Origin: Acanthochromis polyacanthus
Taxonomy: Eukaryota > Chordata > Actinopteri > Pomacentridae
DNA length: 64,000 nt
Assembly: GCF_021347895.1 (NCBI RefSeq)
Contig: NC_067119.1
Location: 7,452,534-7,516,533, forward strand
Direction: 5' to 3'
The notes beneath the pieces were generated by a model. The model ran no database searches, was not told where the DNA came from, and worked only from the letters and a program-made list of their open reading frames with translations. Position 1 is the first letter of the stretch; each line of letters starts with the position of its first letter. Below are positions 12,703 to 32,336 of this stretch, in pieces. Position numbers and translations under genes: made by a program.

Positions 12703-13434
12703 GCAGTGCGAGAATCATAGAAACAAGCGGTGAGAGGAGGAGGAAGCTCGGACTGATGAAGTGAGCTGCATCGTGGAGTTCGTTCAAACAAAAGGCCTGC
12801 TGCAACATTTGGTGAGTCTCAGCGCTAATATCTGGAAGATAGAAGACGAGATTGTTGTTGTGGAATGAGAAATGAGCATTCTGAAGTAAATTATGTTGCA
12901 GAAAAGCTCATTTTGAGATCTTTTACCGCGTTGGGACCACTCCCTCCAGGCATGCAGGTATTCAGGGTCATGTTCCCCCTCAAAAGCTGCATTCAGTGTG
13001 AAATTCATCCAAAAAAGAACAAATCAGAAAGCAAAATTATTGGAAGAGGTCTTTTTTTCCCAAAAATATGAATTAGGAGCTCTGCATCCACCAGTTCAAA
13101 CAAATACATTAATACAGACATTTCCACCATTAACTAATGCAGAAAAGGCACAAATTGGTGTATAAAACTGCAAAAAACAAAGTGTTTGAAGCTCAGGATT
13201 TTTGAATATCTTACTTTTGGAGTGCTCTGTCAGAAGGTGCTTCAGGTCTTTCAGAGCTCTGGTCAGGTTCTCCAGTCGGTGCTGCAAATTAAGCTTTTCC
13301 TCCTTCAGAGTGTGGATGGTGTCCTGGAGCTCGTAGGCCGAACTGCAACCCGACAACAGACAAATCAACCAAAATGCTGCAGGAAGTTGCGAGACGGAGA
13401 ACATTATAGCCAGAGACGTATGACTGGATGTCAT
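12703..13434 (-). CDS. Small secreted or anchored leucine-heptad coiled-coil protein, unassigned
   Basis: Three exons on the minus strand: 13215-13434 (or from the inner ATG at 13402-13404), 12921-12980 approximately, and a last exon from about 12835 to the TGA near 12703. All have AG/GT borders and both introns are phase 1. From the inner ATG the product is about 127 residues. It begins with a good signal peptide (MFSVSQLPAAFWLICLLSG, small residues before Tyr). A coiled coil follows, with leucines exactly seven apart at five positions (residues 3, 10, 17, 24 and 31 after the cleavage site), then an acidic and Trp-containing segment (EGEHDPEYLHAWREW). The C terminus is hydrophobic (FLLLSPLVSMILALQS), which could be a GPI-attachment signal. 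I do not recognise the family. It sits head-to-head with PMPCA, the place ENTR1 holds in mammals, but does not resemble ENTR1 as I remember it. An alternative model uses the pyrimidine-rich signal-peptide DNA as an intron end with an acceptor at about 13344. Confidence 0.6.
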
Positions 13435-14144
13435 TTAGTTTCTGTTCAACGTCCTCCACGGCGATTTTAAAGTCAGGTGGAAGAGTTAATGCAGTTTGGT
13501 TTGTTTCTGTGTCACAATTGATCCACTTATGGGCGGTTAAATGCTTTTCACCCGTGGACCCACTCTAAAGGATCAATTGCTTTTGTTTAGGATCACTGAC
13601 AGAGTAGTTATGGAGTGATTAAATCTTCATACTCATTCAGATGACACACATAAAGAAGAAAAGCACCTGCAGAGCCGAGGAACATACTGCAGAACATGTG
13701 CTTTATGGATAAATCAGTATATATACGATTAGTAAGGACTGCAGACAACAGTAAATTCCAGGTTGCATCTTCCAGATAATTTTCTAGAAACTTGTTTTGC
13801 ATGGCCCCAGTCTGTTGGATGTCTATTTAAAGTTGTGTTGGTCACTTAAACTGTATTTTAGCCAAAATATTACGTTTACTGTCGCTTCTCTTTTCCATAT
13901 GAGCTGAATCATAACAATCATTCACAACTAAACCTGGAATCCAACAATGTTTGATTAAAAATTTTATTGGGTTTTCTATTTGTTTTAAATTCAAGAGACC
14001 ATTGAATTCTGTCTAGGGTATGCTTAATTTTTTTGACCTTTTTTTCTCTGTTTTTTTTTGTGTGAATATATAACATTATCAGTAATTTTGTTTAAATCAC
14101 TTTTATAGACTCGCCCTCAAGTAAGTTATTTTATATTTCTCTTT

Positions 14145-14405
14145 TATCACTCTCTGCCTTTTTATATCTTTTAAAATTTTCACTGCTTGTAGTCCTTCTT
14201 TCTAACCTCCTGATTTTAATCCATTTCTATCTTTTATTTTCTCTTCAGCTTCTCTCTTAACCTCCTTGTGTAGTGTTGTCCTTTAAACCAGCTTTTAATT
14301 AGCTATCCATTCTGTGCATCTTTCTTTCATTTTTTTATATTGTACCTGTCGAAGCACTTCGTGAAAGTTCTTCTTAAAGGTGCTATACAAATAAAGCTAT
14401 TATTA
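14145..14405 (+). mobile_element. LINE-type (L2/CR1-like) 3' tail remnant
   Basis: The end 'ggtgctatacaaataaagct' followed by 'attattattga' is the 3' tail I associate with vertebrate L2-like non-LTR elements. Upstream sequence to about 14145 is T-rich and too decayed to read as protein. Confidence 0.5.
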
Positions 14406-14787
14406 TTGATTAATATTTTTCATATGTTTTGCACTTTATCACATGCATGTCACATTCTTTTGCATATTTTATACCGAGCTGAGCAAAATATACTGTACTT
14501 GCTTATGGGGTATTTTTGGACTTGGGGTCTGGGTTTTTTCCCCTATGATATAATATTGTATTGTATGTGTCTGTTGTGTCTATGTGAAGTGTATTGATAT
14601 GACGTGTTGTTTTGAAAATGTACTACAGAAATAAAAATAAACTTAAATTAATTTATTTTTAGATAGAGTTTTGGATTGGAGATGTCATCATTGGGCTTGC
14701 CAACAGGAGTGAAACTAGTTTTAAAAAAGGAAAGACATAAAAAGCATAAAATCTGTCTTTTACCAGTATTTCGTCTTCTTCTTCTTC

Positions 14788-14824
14788 TTCTTCCGGGTTG
14801 ATTTCCGGTCACAGGCGAGCCAAC

Positions 14825-14832
<8 letters not shown>
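14788..14832 (+). promoter_or_regulatory. PMPCA core promoter with ETS and YY1-type sites
   Basis: Two TTCCGG ETS-family (NRF-2/GABP type) motifs stand at 14791-14796 and 14803-14808. AACATGGCGA at 14823-14832 overlaps the start codon and fits the YY1 pattern. This pairing is typical of TATA-less promoters of nuclear genes for mitochondrial proteins. A short (TTC)n run precedes the first ETS site. The small coiled-coil gene diverges from about 1.4 kb upstream. Confidence 0.65.
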
Positions 14833-22819
<7,987 letters not shown>

Positions 22820-24570
22820 ACGCCCGCTGTCACTGGCTGTAAAATATACAGGACTGGAAGATTACACTAGTGTTCCCTCCCGACACTGAACTCAGCACAG
22901 CTCACTCTGGGAGGGGACTGGTACCTGGGCTCCAACCCCAAAAACCTCTGAGAAAAGTGGGTTTTTTTAAAGAAACAATACATTGTACTCTACAGTCAAC
23001 ATAGTCTGGAGAATTTATATTTATTGTTTATGGGCAGGAAGCCATACGTCATTCTTTTTCAAAGATGCAGGAGTTTGGTTATGAAGGGACAGTTTATCTC
23101 CCAACAACTATCATGTTTGTTCACTTCCCCTTTTAAATAAACAAAAACAAATGAATGTTGTTACACTGAATTGGTGTGTAAATAATCCTAAGGAGTGTCT
23201 ACACTGTTTCACTTTTTATTTAGACCTTCCTCAATTTGCAGACCTTCAGCTCTTTAAAATTCATATTTTTCTAGAGCGAATAGATTAGACAAAACCTTGA
23301 AAAATCTCAGTATTTAAACAACAACACTTCCTAATGTCCCTTCACAGCACAGGAGACCTGATCCACAGCAGAAACTAATTGATAAATAATCAAGGCATTG
23401 GAAACTTTTTGGATCAGTGACCAACTTTACTGTTTTACCTTTACCTGAAAGAGGCTTAAATCTAATGAGAAAAGTGGCGTTTTTGTTGTTTTTATGGTTG
23501 TTTTTGATACCCATGTAAGCTACACAAGTTACTCGGGTAAATTAAAGTCATAGTTACACATTTTGGAGGAAAGTTGGATGAGAACGTATCTGCTCTTCTT
23601 ACATGAACACCAAATCTTAGCCATTAGCCTGCTAGCTTGGCTTAGCTTAGGTTAGCTTAGCATAAAGACTGGAAATGGGGAAAGCACTTGGTGTGTCTCT
23701 GACAAAACCAGCAGCTGGGAATCTCACTTAACAGCATACATAGTTATTGTTCAATCTGAGCACAAAAAAAAAGTTTGAAAACCAAAATCAACAGCTTCAT
23801 GGGGCCACTTCCTGTTACGTTTCTGGATTAGTCCTGTTCATCACCCCTTAAAAGCTGTAAATGGTCTTTTTTTCTTACACTTTTTGTTTGGATTAAACCA
23901 ACTGAATATAATCTATTAATCACTGAGGTTTGAGAGGTGCTATTAGGTGGATATTTTTGTTATTGATGGGAAGATCTCGATTGTTTCTTGCTAGCGCTAT
24001 GCTAAGCTAACTGGCTGCTGCTTCAGCGCTGCTATGCTGCATTCACTTAATATTGGTTTAATGGGAGAAACACTTCATTTTGGCAGTGTTTGGTCTTTAT
24101 TTCAGGGTGATTTGTCTTAAACTGTGTAGTTGTTAGACAAACGGCGCACAGCTCCTGTAAAATTAGCTTAATTCACTGAGATTATTTTGATGTAACCGCT
24201 CACGTTTGGAGGATTTTTTTACCACGTAGGAGACAAATAAACACAAGTGATGTTCTCATCTAACTTTCTGCCAGAAAGGGAATAAAAACTATGATGTTAA
24301 GAGCCAGATCTACTGTATGTCTTATTGTCAAAGCGACTTTTGAGGCTTACATCTCTTAAATGACATTTCAAAGCTTTTTTCCCCAACTGCAAATATATCC
24401 AAAATGTATTTTCCTCATGTTTCGGTGGCTTCTAACTGCAGTGACTGTGAACTCTGTTTAAAAGCTGTACCCACCTGGTAAATAAATGTAATTACATGAA
24501 TGAAATTACGACTATTCAAGGTCTTGCTTTGCACTTCTATCGACAAAACTTAGCCGACGAACAAGTAGAA
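22820..24570 (+). other. PMPCA 3' UTR and downstream flank
   Basis: The first canonical polyadenylation signal after the stop is AATAAA at 23136-23141, followed by a T/G-rich stretch, giving a ~340 base 3' UTR. Further AATAAA sites occur near 24236 and 24481. Bases 23540-24310 contain 'ttagcttagcataaagactg' and related 'gctaagctaactggctgctg' words of a common fish dispersed repeat. No other gene was seen before the INPP5E end. Confidence 0.6.
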
Positions 24571-24572
24571 TG

Positions 24573-24578
24573 TTTATT
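24573..24578 (-). terminator. Probable INPP5E polyadenylation signal
   Basis: TTTATT on the plus strand is AATAAA on the minus strand, about 870 bases past the INPP5E stop. If used, it places the two convergent transcripts' ends within roughly 1.4 kb of each other. Nearer minus-strand sites were not evident. Confidence 0.4.
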
Positions 24579-25450
24579 ATGGGATGTTACATGAAAAAGA
24601 TACAGATATACAGTCCAGATGATGTGAAAACAAGACTCACAGGCACTTTTTTAGGAGCTCTTCATGCTGGGAACGCAAGTCCATTAATGTGCTACATACA
24701 GTACATGAACAGTTTATATGAGGTTACACAGCAGTGAGATGAGAGGTAAGGCATTCATTTAGTGTTTAGCAAAAGATCACTTGGCCTAATAGGAGAAGAA
24801 AGTAGTAACAGGCTTGTACAGTATAAATAAAATGCTTTATATATTTATATAGAAGTCAGTTCCTTTAAGAGAAGTTTAACGAAAGCGATAAATATAGTTG
24901 ATCTCCCTGATATTTAACAGTTGTAACCTCATTCATCAGTGCCATGCTCTCGGTATCTTCCCCTACAAAACACTGGAGCAAAATTCAAGTCAAACGCCTC
25001 AATGTTTACCGGGTTTAGTGCACAATTTGATGGCGAAAATATCACAAGGCATCTGAACACTGACGTAGCATTCAGTAAACTTAACTTTGCGGTTCATGAT
25101 GCTTCTTAAACACCGATGAAACGAACAGGAAATGCAGAGTCTGTAAGGTTAAATCGGCCCACAACTGAGCAGTAAGCCACGGCGGCGACCCTCCTCCCTC
25201 GCTTCTGTCCCGGTCGTGTTTGAGTAACGAGGGCTGAATAAATAAAGGCCAAACTGAAAACCTCTGGCCGTCTGTCTGACCTCAAGGTCCCTGCCCTCAA
25301 GTCCAGCCAGCTTCACCAGCGCTGCTCACGACTCTGCCCTGTGTAGTTAAGACAACTCTGGTTTCCTTTTTTTGGTCCTTTTTTTTGTTTCCTCCTCCAC
25401 CTGCCTCTTTCTGGCACAGCTGTGATCCAGTCCAGTCTGGATTAAAGAGT

Positions 25451-28400
25451 TTAGGAGATGGTGCAGATGGTGCTGCTGCTTTGGTTCTTCATGGCCTCCC
25501 TCCTCTTCAGCTCCCTGGTGATCCTCCTCCTGATGCCCTCCAAGTACAAGCCTCGGTCGAACTGTCCGGCCCCCAGAGGAATGCTGACAAACACGAAACA
25601 AGAACACAGAGCACCGCATATTAGAGGGTTAGAATGCAGGACGTGCTTTTGTTTTTTAGGATTTGTAAAAGAAAAAAAGAAACAAAATCACTGCAAGAAA
25701 TGGTTACAAATCAACATTTTTTACAAGTTTGTAATTTTGCTGAAAGGCTGTTGATATGTCGCTCAGTTAGCAGATTAAATAACTAGCATGTGGCAGATTT
25801 ACCGTCTCTCTTCCTCCCATTGCTCCCTTTCCTCCTGTCCTGTACAACTTCAAATGTGCCCGAGCCACTTGAGAGAATTTCTCCTTTATAGAATCAAGGC
25901 TTGGTACAAACACCAGATTTTTTTTGTCAGAGGACACACAGAACAGACAGCTAACGGAGGAGGAGATATTCCCTGAATGCGGCAAAAAGAATTGTTGACT
26001 TTAGCTCTAATGTGGCTTAAAACAGCTGTAAAAATGCAGCTTTAGAAACTGTGACTTTAAAAAAAAAAATCTAAAGCTGGAGCGCCCCTGTAGCTCAACT
26101 GTTTGAGCGGAGACCATAAACAAGGGCTATAGACGGACGTTTCCTGTCTTTCTGCATTGTGCACTAAAAAAAGCCAAAAAAAATAAATCAAAAGCTGAAC
26201 TAGAATGGATGACAGAAGTGATACCACAGTAGCCAGAAGTCTTTCCTCTGATATCAGTGCTGTATGTGTCATATTATCACTGTTTATGCAATGAAAATTA
26301 CTACACTAAAATATAAATACAGCGTACAATTACAAATCTTTTCTAGCATAGAGAAAGGGGGTGAGAAAAAGGGTCAAATTGCCAATTGTGCACAAAATGT
26401 GTAACTAATTCTTGACTGAGCAGGTGTGCAGAGATATCCTGATGGGGAGGTAAACACTCCTTTGTTCAGTGATTACAAAATGCCACCTTAAAATGCAGCT
26501 TTACTCAAATGACATGAAGCCACAAGTGACAAGACAGACATTAAAACAGGCTGTTGGCCGCTGGCATATCCGTTAAAGCCATATTTAGGCCCTTGAATGT
26601 CCACAACTCCACCATTTGACCTCTAAGAATTTGTGTCAGACAGACCATCTGTCACATGAGGCTCTGCTTTGACATGTCTGACAACTTGATTCTGTCCCCT
26701 TAAATATCCACCAGCTTCATCGAGCCCTTCGGGGAAAAGCAGGACGACATTTCACAAGCAGCATAGACCTTGTGAACTTTCGCAAATGATGGGCACGTTC
26801 ATTACTGACTTGTGATTTCCACTCTTGATCTGCCCACTATCATTTACAATACAGTATGTACTTCCTGATTTCATAGATTTGTTTTATGGCTCTTATCCAG
26901 GTTGTTTTCCCATGACTTGCTTGTGTTGTATCCATGTTGCTTTGGATAAAAGCGACTGCTAAATGAAATTGTCGAATTGTAGATTTCTTTGTGGAAATGT
27001 TATGCGTTGGACTGACAAATACTCATTCTGTTGTTTTCGGATCACAGTGCAGTCACAGACATTGGAGGAACACAACCTGCCCTGCTGGCTGACATAAGTG
27101 TAAACACTTCTTCAAGCCCCTTCCACAAAACAACCAACAACTATTTAAAAGTGCGTTTTGAACGTGAGCAGGACTCACTTGTCTCTCCCTGGCCTCAGTT
27201 TGACCTGGAAGACACCGATGACGGGCCGGTGGTCTGACGTCTTGATGTTGGAGCAGCTGGTGTACTTGATCACTTTGATGTCATCAGTCTGCCTGTTTCT
27301 GAACAGGATTCTGTCCTGCCAACACAAACAGAGAAGTGTCACCCTGCAGAGATCCACTGGTAGGTTTAGGGTTTGAGAAAGAACTGGATGGATCAGTTTG
27401 GTGGCTGTATGAACAGAACATCTGAACATCTTTAGTCGTGTGCTGTTTGTTCTTACTGTGTATGAGGGTGTTCTCTGTTTAGACGTAGTGTCGTAGATAT
27501 CGCAGCCGATGTCAAATTTGTACGTGGGGTAGAAATGTATCGGCGCCTCTTGGAAGCCTTTGAAGATTGAACCTGGAAGGACAAACAATTCACAAGGTGA
27601 GAATCGATCAAACATAAGAGCGACCTTCTACAAAAACTGTTGGAATGCCAGCCTCCTACGCACACACCGTCCTTCATCTCCTTGGACAGCTGGTCGTGCT
27701 CCAACAGAAGACTCTTATCTCCATCTCCTGTTTGGCTCATCATCATCTCCACGTCGGCTCGATCTTTACTCAGCCGGAAGTTAAAGTCTCCGAACCAGAA
27801 GACCTGATCGAACCTCGTGGTGACGTCGGCTGCAATTCAAAGTGGCATCAATTACCATCAAGCACCGCTGGACATTGTTCTTAATCACAGCTAAAATAAT
27901 GAAAAACTAGTCAATGACGGGACAAATGTGCTCTAAAAAGTTTTCCTGGAATAAGGGACAGCAAAACGGTTACAATTTAATCATTTTCTATTAAAAATGT
28001 GGGGAAATTGGTAAATGGGGTGAGGCTTGAACAATATTGTGAGCAGCAATGAAAGCTGTGAAAGTGACTTAAAGTTACAGAACGTTACGTCTTCAAGGAA
28101 ATAAATTGTACACTGCCGCAGGTTAATCTGTTTTTTTCAGCCTCTGTCACCATTCTAACTGTTTAGCATTTTCACTTTTTTCCACATAAAATAACCTCAG
28201 AGAGCCTCACATGGTGTGGAGCGGTACGGGTTGGTATCTGGAAGGCCTTTGGGAAGAGCTAGAGCCTCGACGATCTTGTTGTAGTCGAGTATCCTCTCGT
28301 AAACTTTGGAATCTCCAGCTGGAGAAGAACAGAAAGACACTTTGCAGCATTGACAACTAGGCAGCTACGTGTTCTCAAAGTCTAAAAGCAAACATGCAAT

Positions 28401-31400
28401 ACAAAGGGCAGGTGTAGAAGCAGCAGATGTGAGTGGAAACAGCGAGAACATTCCCACAGTGTTTAATACTGGATGTGGTAGAATGAAAAAGTAAAAACAA
28501 CACCATGACTATGTATTCTCCCTGACACATTTCTTTGCTACTCACAGGTAAAATGGGATGTGATGAAGAGGAACGAAGTGCCAAAGAAGGTGAAGGCGAT
28601 CCCCACGGCCCCTTTGGTCTTGATCTGAGAGATGATCCTGGTTGTGACGGTGGCGTGTTCCACCTCTGAACACAGTAAATGGTGTCACTGGAGTCCAAAC
28701 AGCCACATTCAAGTAGAAAACAATGTGCTGTATACAGACAACACACATGTTTAACTGTCCAGCTGCTTTGGCCAATAATGATCTTCCAGCATCTGATTCT
28801 TACAGATTTATTTGCAAGGAGGTTCACCAAATTAAATTTAAGCATTTTTAATACCACATAGAATAGAATTTAACTCTTGTTTATGACCAAACTTCCCCAT
28901 GTAAGAAATATATTATTAAACAGTTGACAACTAGCTGTAAGAATTGATCAACATTTATGTATATTATTTTGAAAAATTCAATATAGGATGTTGCAGTTCA
29001 GATTGAAATGTTTAGCCAGTTATTTCAGTTTTCATGATTTCAACTATTTTACTGAATGATTATTTACTGTTGATCACTGTCTGATGATTCTCGGTTGTAA
29101 AATGTTAAAAAGTGGTGCATTTTCTTGTCTCATCTTATGGAGAATTGAGTTTTTTATGCAAGTATTGGGGTGTCAAACATGCAGCCAGAATACTAATTTT
29201 TTTGTTTGTCCATTTTTTTGTTGCTTTGTAAGTATTTTGTCTTTTTTTTTTAGCTCTTTAGTTTTGTTTTGTGTCATTCATTTCATTCATTTTGTCATTT
29301 TGTGTCTCATTTTTGTACTATGTGTCGTTTTTTTTTCTTTTTGTGTGTGACCTTTGTTGTATTGATCATAAAGTAAAACACTCTATCGTTCAGCTCCAGA
29401 TATCTGTGACTGAATGCTTTGTGTCTTTGTAGAAACACTGTGATCTGGAAGTTGTAACGTGGAAACTGAGGCATTTTCTTATCAAATTTCAGGTTGTTCA
29501 TAATGCTTTGTAAAAAAAACAACAAAAAAACAGTTCGTTAAATGTGAACTTTCTAGCACTAAAACAAAGGGAAATATTTGGCATTGTGGTGATTTATCAG
29601 TTCGTATGCTCTCATTTTACTGGTCTGGCACACTTGAGATCAAATAGAACTGAATGAGGCCCCTGAACTAAAATGAGTTTGACACCCCTGCTGTAAGCAA
29701 CGGGGCAGTACTGGAGGAGTTTATTCCTTTCCACATAGATTCCTGAATGTGACGTCGGACTGACCTGAGCAGAACCAGATGAGGTCTCTTCTGACAAATA
29801 CAGTGAGATACAAAACACCATGTGATGCTGCATAGAGCATGACGTAATAAGGTCCCAGAGTCTCCTGCAGACGGGTCTCCCACTCCCTCCTGCACAAACA
29901 CAGTCAAATAGAGCGGGCTTTACTGCTCTGATAGAGAAATGAATCATAATAGCCCCGTTTTATGCTAAACATAACATCCCATACCTGTCAGGACAGCCCT
30001 CCTGGACCCCAATTATATAAAAGTCTTGTGCAAATTCAGAGTCAGTTGGAAGGAGGAGATCATCTAAGTTGGTTGGAAGGCCCTGCCAATGACAGAAACC
30101 TGGTTACAACTCCGCTGTAGCCTGACTTTGGTGTGTGAGACGCCGGAAGAAGAGTCAAGATTTCCTCCCACCTTTTCTCCCTGCATGTTCCACGTGGCAA
30201 TGTAGACGCCCACTCTCCTGTCGGGGAAGTAGCGGTCGAGCTCCTCGGCCCCGAGCAAGGCACCGCTTCCCAGCACGCTGCCCTCCAGAAAGCTCCTGAA
30301 AGGACAAATTACACTTAGGTCAACTTTTATCTGCAGCTGACTGAGGAAAAATCACAGCTGCTGTTAGGTGAGCTGTTTAAAATGAGCCCTTCCCCTGCTG
30401 ACAATAGATGGCACTGGCAGCCTGTGTTTTCAAACTCCAGACTAAGACCCATTTTCCCCTCTTGGTGTCAGAAACAGTGCTGAACAAGCATCTCCTCTGA
30501 TCCAGCTTTAATCCCTCTCCACACTGCTGTGCTTCTCTTTCCCTTAAAGATGAGAGCAATCTGCACGCACACAGTGGAAGTCAAGTTTCAGAACAAATTA
30601 GCAGTCAGTCAGCGCTGCTCAAACACCCACTCCTGCTTCTGAACCGAGCTCCAGATGTGCTATGCAAATCAGACCCACCCAGAGGGCAGAACCAGTACTA
30701 TGGTGGAACTTAGTTAGTATGTGTATAGAGTAAAGATGAGCTAGTGAAAGCCTGGCAGAGCTTACCCTGCCATGTCATCACTATCACTGGTTAAAAGGAT
30801 TAAAATACAGAGATCTACATTTCAATTTTTGGTTAGTTTAACCCTCCTGTTGTCCTCATTTACAGGCACCAAAAAATATTGCAGGAATTCAGCAAAAAAA
30901 AATTACGCAAATTTCTGAAAAGTCCAACAATTCCTTAAAAGTTTCCCTTAAAAGTTTTATTTTAAAAAAAGTCCCCCAAATATGGCAAGAAAATTCTTGC
31001 AAATATTTTCAAAAAATGAGTAAAAATCGTCCAAAAAAATCCTAAAAAAGTGATTACATACATATCAGTAAAGCTTCTAATATTTTCTTTAAAAACATTC
31101 GCATAAAAATCAACCAAAATCCAGCGAATTTCGCTGGATTTTGGTTGATTTTTATGTGAATGTTCTTAAGAAACATTTTTAATAATTCATTTTTCCACCA
31201 AAAATGTTCAAAGGTTTCCCAAAAATGTTGAAAATGTGGACATCAGAAGTTTCACTGTGAAAGTATTTTTTTCCCCACATTTACAAACTTTAAAACGGGT
31301 CAATTTGATCCGCAGGACGACATGAGGGTTAATGGTGTCACCTGTAGTTGAAAGCTTTTGTCAGACACCAGAAAGAGTAAACCTTACAACAGACTACATA

Positions 31401-32284
31401 TCCATCTGAGGATGACTTCAGGAGCATCATCTACATGCTCCACTGCCTCTACAGTACCTGTTCCTGACATCCTGGGGTCTGATGGGGCTGAGCACGCTGT
31501 AGGTGGACCTCATGGAGTTGACAGAGGCGCTGTCAGAGCCCATGTTCTCCAGAAGCCGGCTGTCGCTCAGGTTCCTGTGGAGTCTCTCCCCGAGCTTCTC
31601 TCTGGCCAACACGGCGTAATCCAAGCAATCCCTGTCAATCCTATTAGCTGCCCTCAAAGTGGCTGACGCAAAGCTCCTCTCCAGAGCAGGCAGCGGCCCC
31701 GTGGGCTGCACCGGGGACAGGCGCAGCTTGGCGGACCTCCCCCGGTGCTCCGTGGGGTCGCTCTGCTGGCTGCGAGGCCGCCGTTCATACTCGGAGAGGC
31801 TGCTGCCTCTGTCCCGGAAGACTGGGGAACCTGTGGTAGCAGCAGAGCGGGGTCTTATACTGGAGTCCTGGCTGTTCCTGACGGTGGCGTCACCACTAAA
31901 AACAAACCTGCCTGGAGGTGGAACCGTTTGGTCCTCTCTAAGTGAGTCTGTGGAGGAGCCAGTCTCAGTCGGGTCACTTAGACTCTCCTGGCTGTTCTTC
32001 AGCCTCCTGGTTCTCACTGTCTCCTCTATGGAGCCACTTCTGCTGGACTTTGACAGCCTTGGTAGTAAAGGGGGTCGAGGCTGGTATGGACTGATCTCTC
32101 CACCTGCGTTTCTAGCAGCAGCAGCAGCAGCAGCAGCAAGTTTAAGCTCATCATTGTGCTCACTGGGGGATGTGACATCTACTAAGGAGGTCTTGAGTGG
32201 CTTGCTGTCATTGCCAACTGAGTTTCCTTTACCAGGAGCCTCGTCAGACTGATGGAGGGGACAGTCCTCTCCATTCTCAGTCAT
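25451..32284 (-). CDS. inpp5e: Inositol polyphosphate-5-phosphatase E, complete
   Basis: Removes the 5-phosphate from PI(4,5)P2 and PI(3,4,5)P3 at the primary cilium; human mutations cause Joubert syndrome. Ten coding exons, minus strand: 31458-32284, 30172-30295, 29985-30082, 29765-29889, 28546-28665, 28211-28318, 27668-27829, 27457-27572, 27179-27315, 25451-25583. Phases agree throughout; the total of 1950 nt gives 649 residues against ~644 in human. The first exon encodes the low-complexity Ser/Pro/Arg N-terminal region, with an eight-alanine run and a PxxP stretch. The phosphatase domain begins at [14 protein letters not shown] and has the catalytic signatures WFGDFNFRL and PSYTDRIL, then [12 protein letters not shown]. 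Near the end is FDRGLYL, fitting the known ciliary targeting motif FDRxLYL. The last four residues, CTIS, form a CaaX box for farnesylation. All features needed for activity and ciliary delivery are intact. Start chosen at the ATG at 32282-32284, the first one in frame. Confidence 0.97.
26925..26985 (+). mobile_element. SINE/LINE 3' tail fragment
   Basis: 'gctttggataaaagcgactg' followed by 'ctaaatgaaatt' is the conserved 3' tail shared by many fish SINEs and their partner LINEs. It lies between the last two coding exons of INPP5E. No body of the element is readable upstream. Confidence 0.6.
29167..29688. mobile_element. Non-autonomous DNA transposon with perfect 12 bp terminal inverted repeats
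   Basis: It begins GGGGTGTCAAAC and ends GTTTGACACCCC, exact inverted repeats 522 bp apart, inside an INPP5E intron (between the exons at 29765 and 28546). The interior is T-rich and non-coding. The right half shares its word order with 2815-3080. From memory this is a widespread fish MITE-like family; I found no convincing target duplication. Confidence 0.75.
30838..31334. mobile_element. TIR element (aaccctcatgtcgtcct family), copy 1, with central palindrome
   Basis: The left end 'aaccctcctgttgtcct' pairs with the right end 'aggacgacatgagggtt' in inverted orientation, about 490 bp apart. It lies between INPP5E coding exons 1 and 2. Its middle holds a perfect palindrome (31102-31156). A second, opposite-orientation copy with a decayed palindrome is at 33461-33845. 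Confidence 0.7.
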
Positions 32285-32336
32285 CCTCTCCTCATGTCTC
32301 ACACCAGCTTTGGTCAGGCGGATAAAACTCTCTCAT
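32281..32336 (-). promoter_or_regulatory. Two chained uORFs directly before the INPP5E start
   Basis: uORF1 (32292-32336, 14 codons plus stop) ends in a TGA that overlaps the ATG of uORF2 as ATGA. uORF2 (32281-32295, four codons plus stop) ends in a TGA overlapping the main ATG, again as ATGA. A pyrimidine-poor but plausible acceptor (TTTAG before CAATGAG) just upstream suggests this begins the second exon of the transcript. Such overlaps are known to permit termination-reinitiation; the effect here is inferred. Confidence 0.6.

Noticed and set aside
27175..27615. 146-codon minus-strand frame joining two INPP5E exons
   Set aside because: Readthrough of the intron between exons 27457-27572 and 27179-27315; splice sites and the known family sequence show it is removed.
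31659..32252. 197-codon plus-strand frame opposite INPP5E exon 1
   Set aside because: Shadow of the minus-strand coding exon, whose frame, motifs and splice sites are clear.
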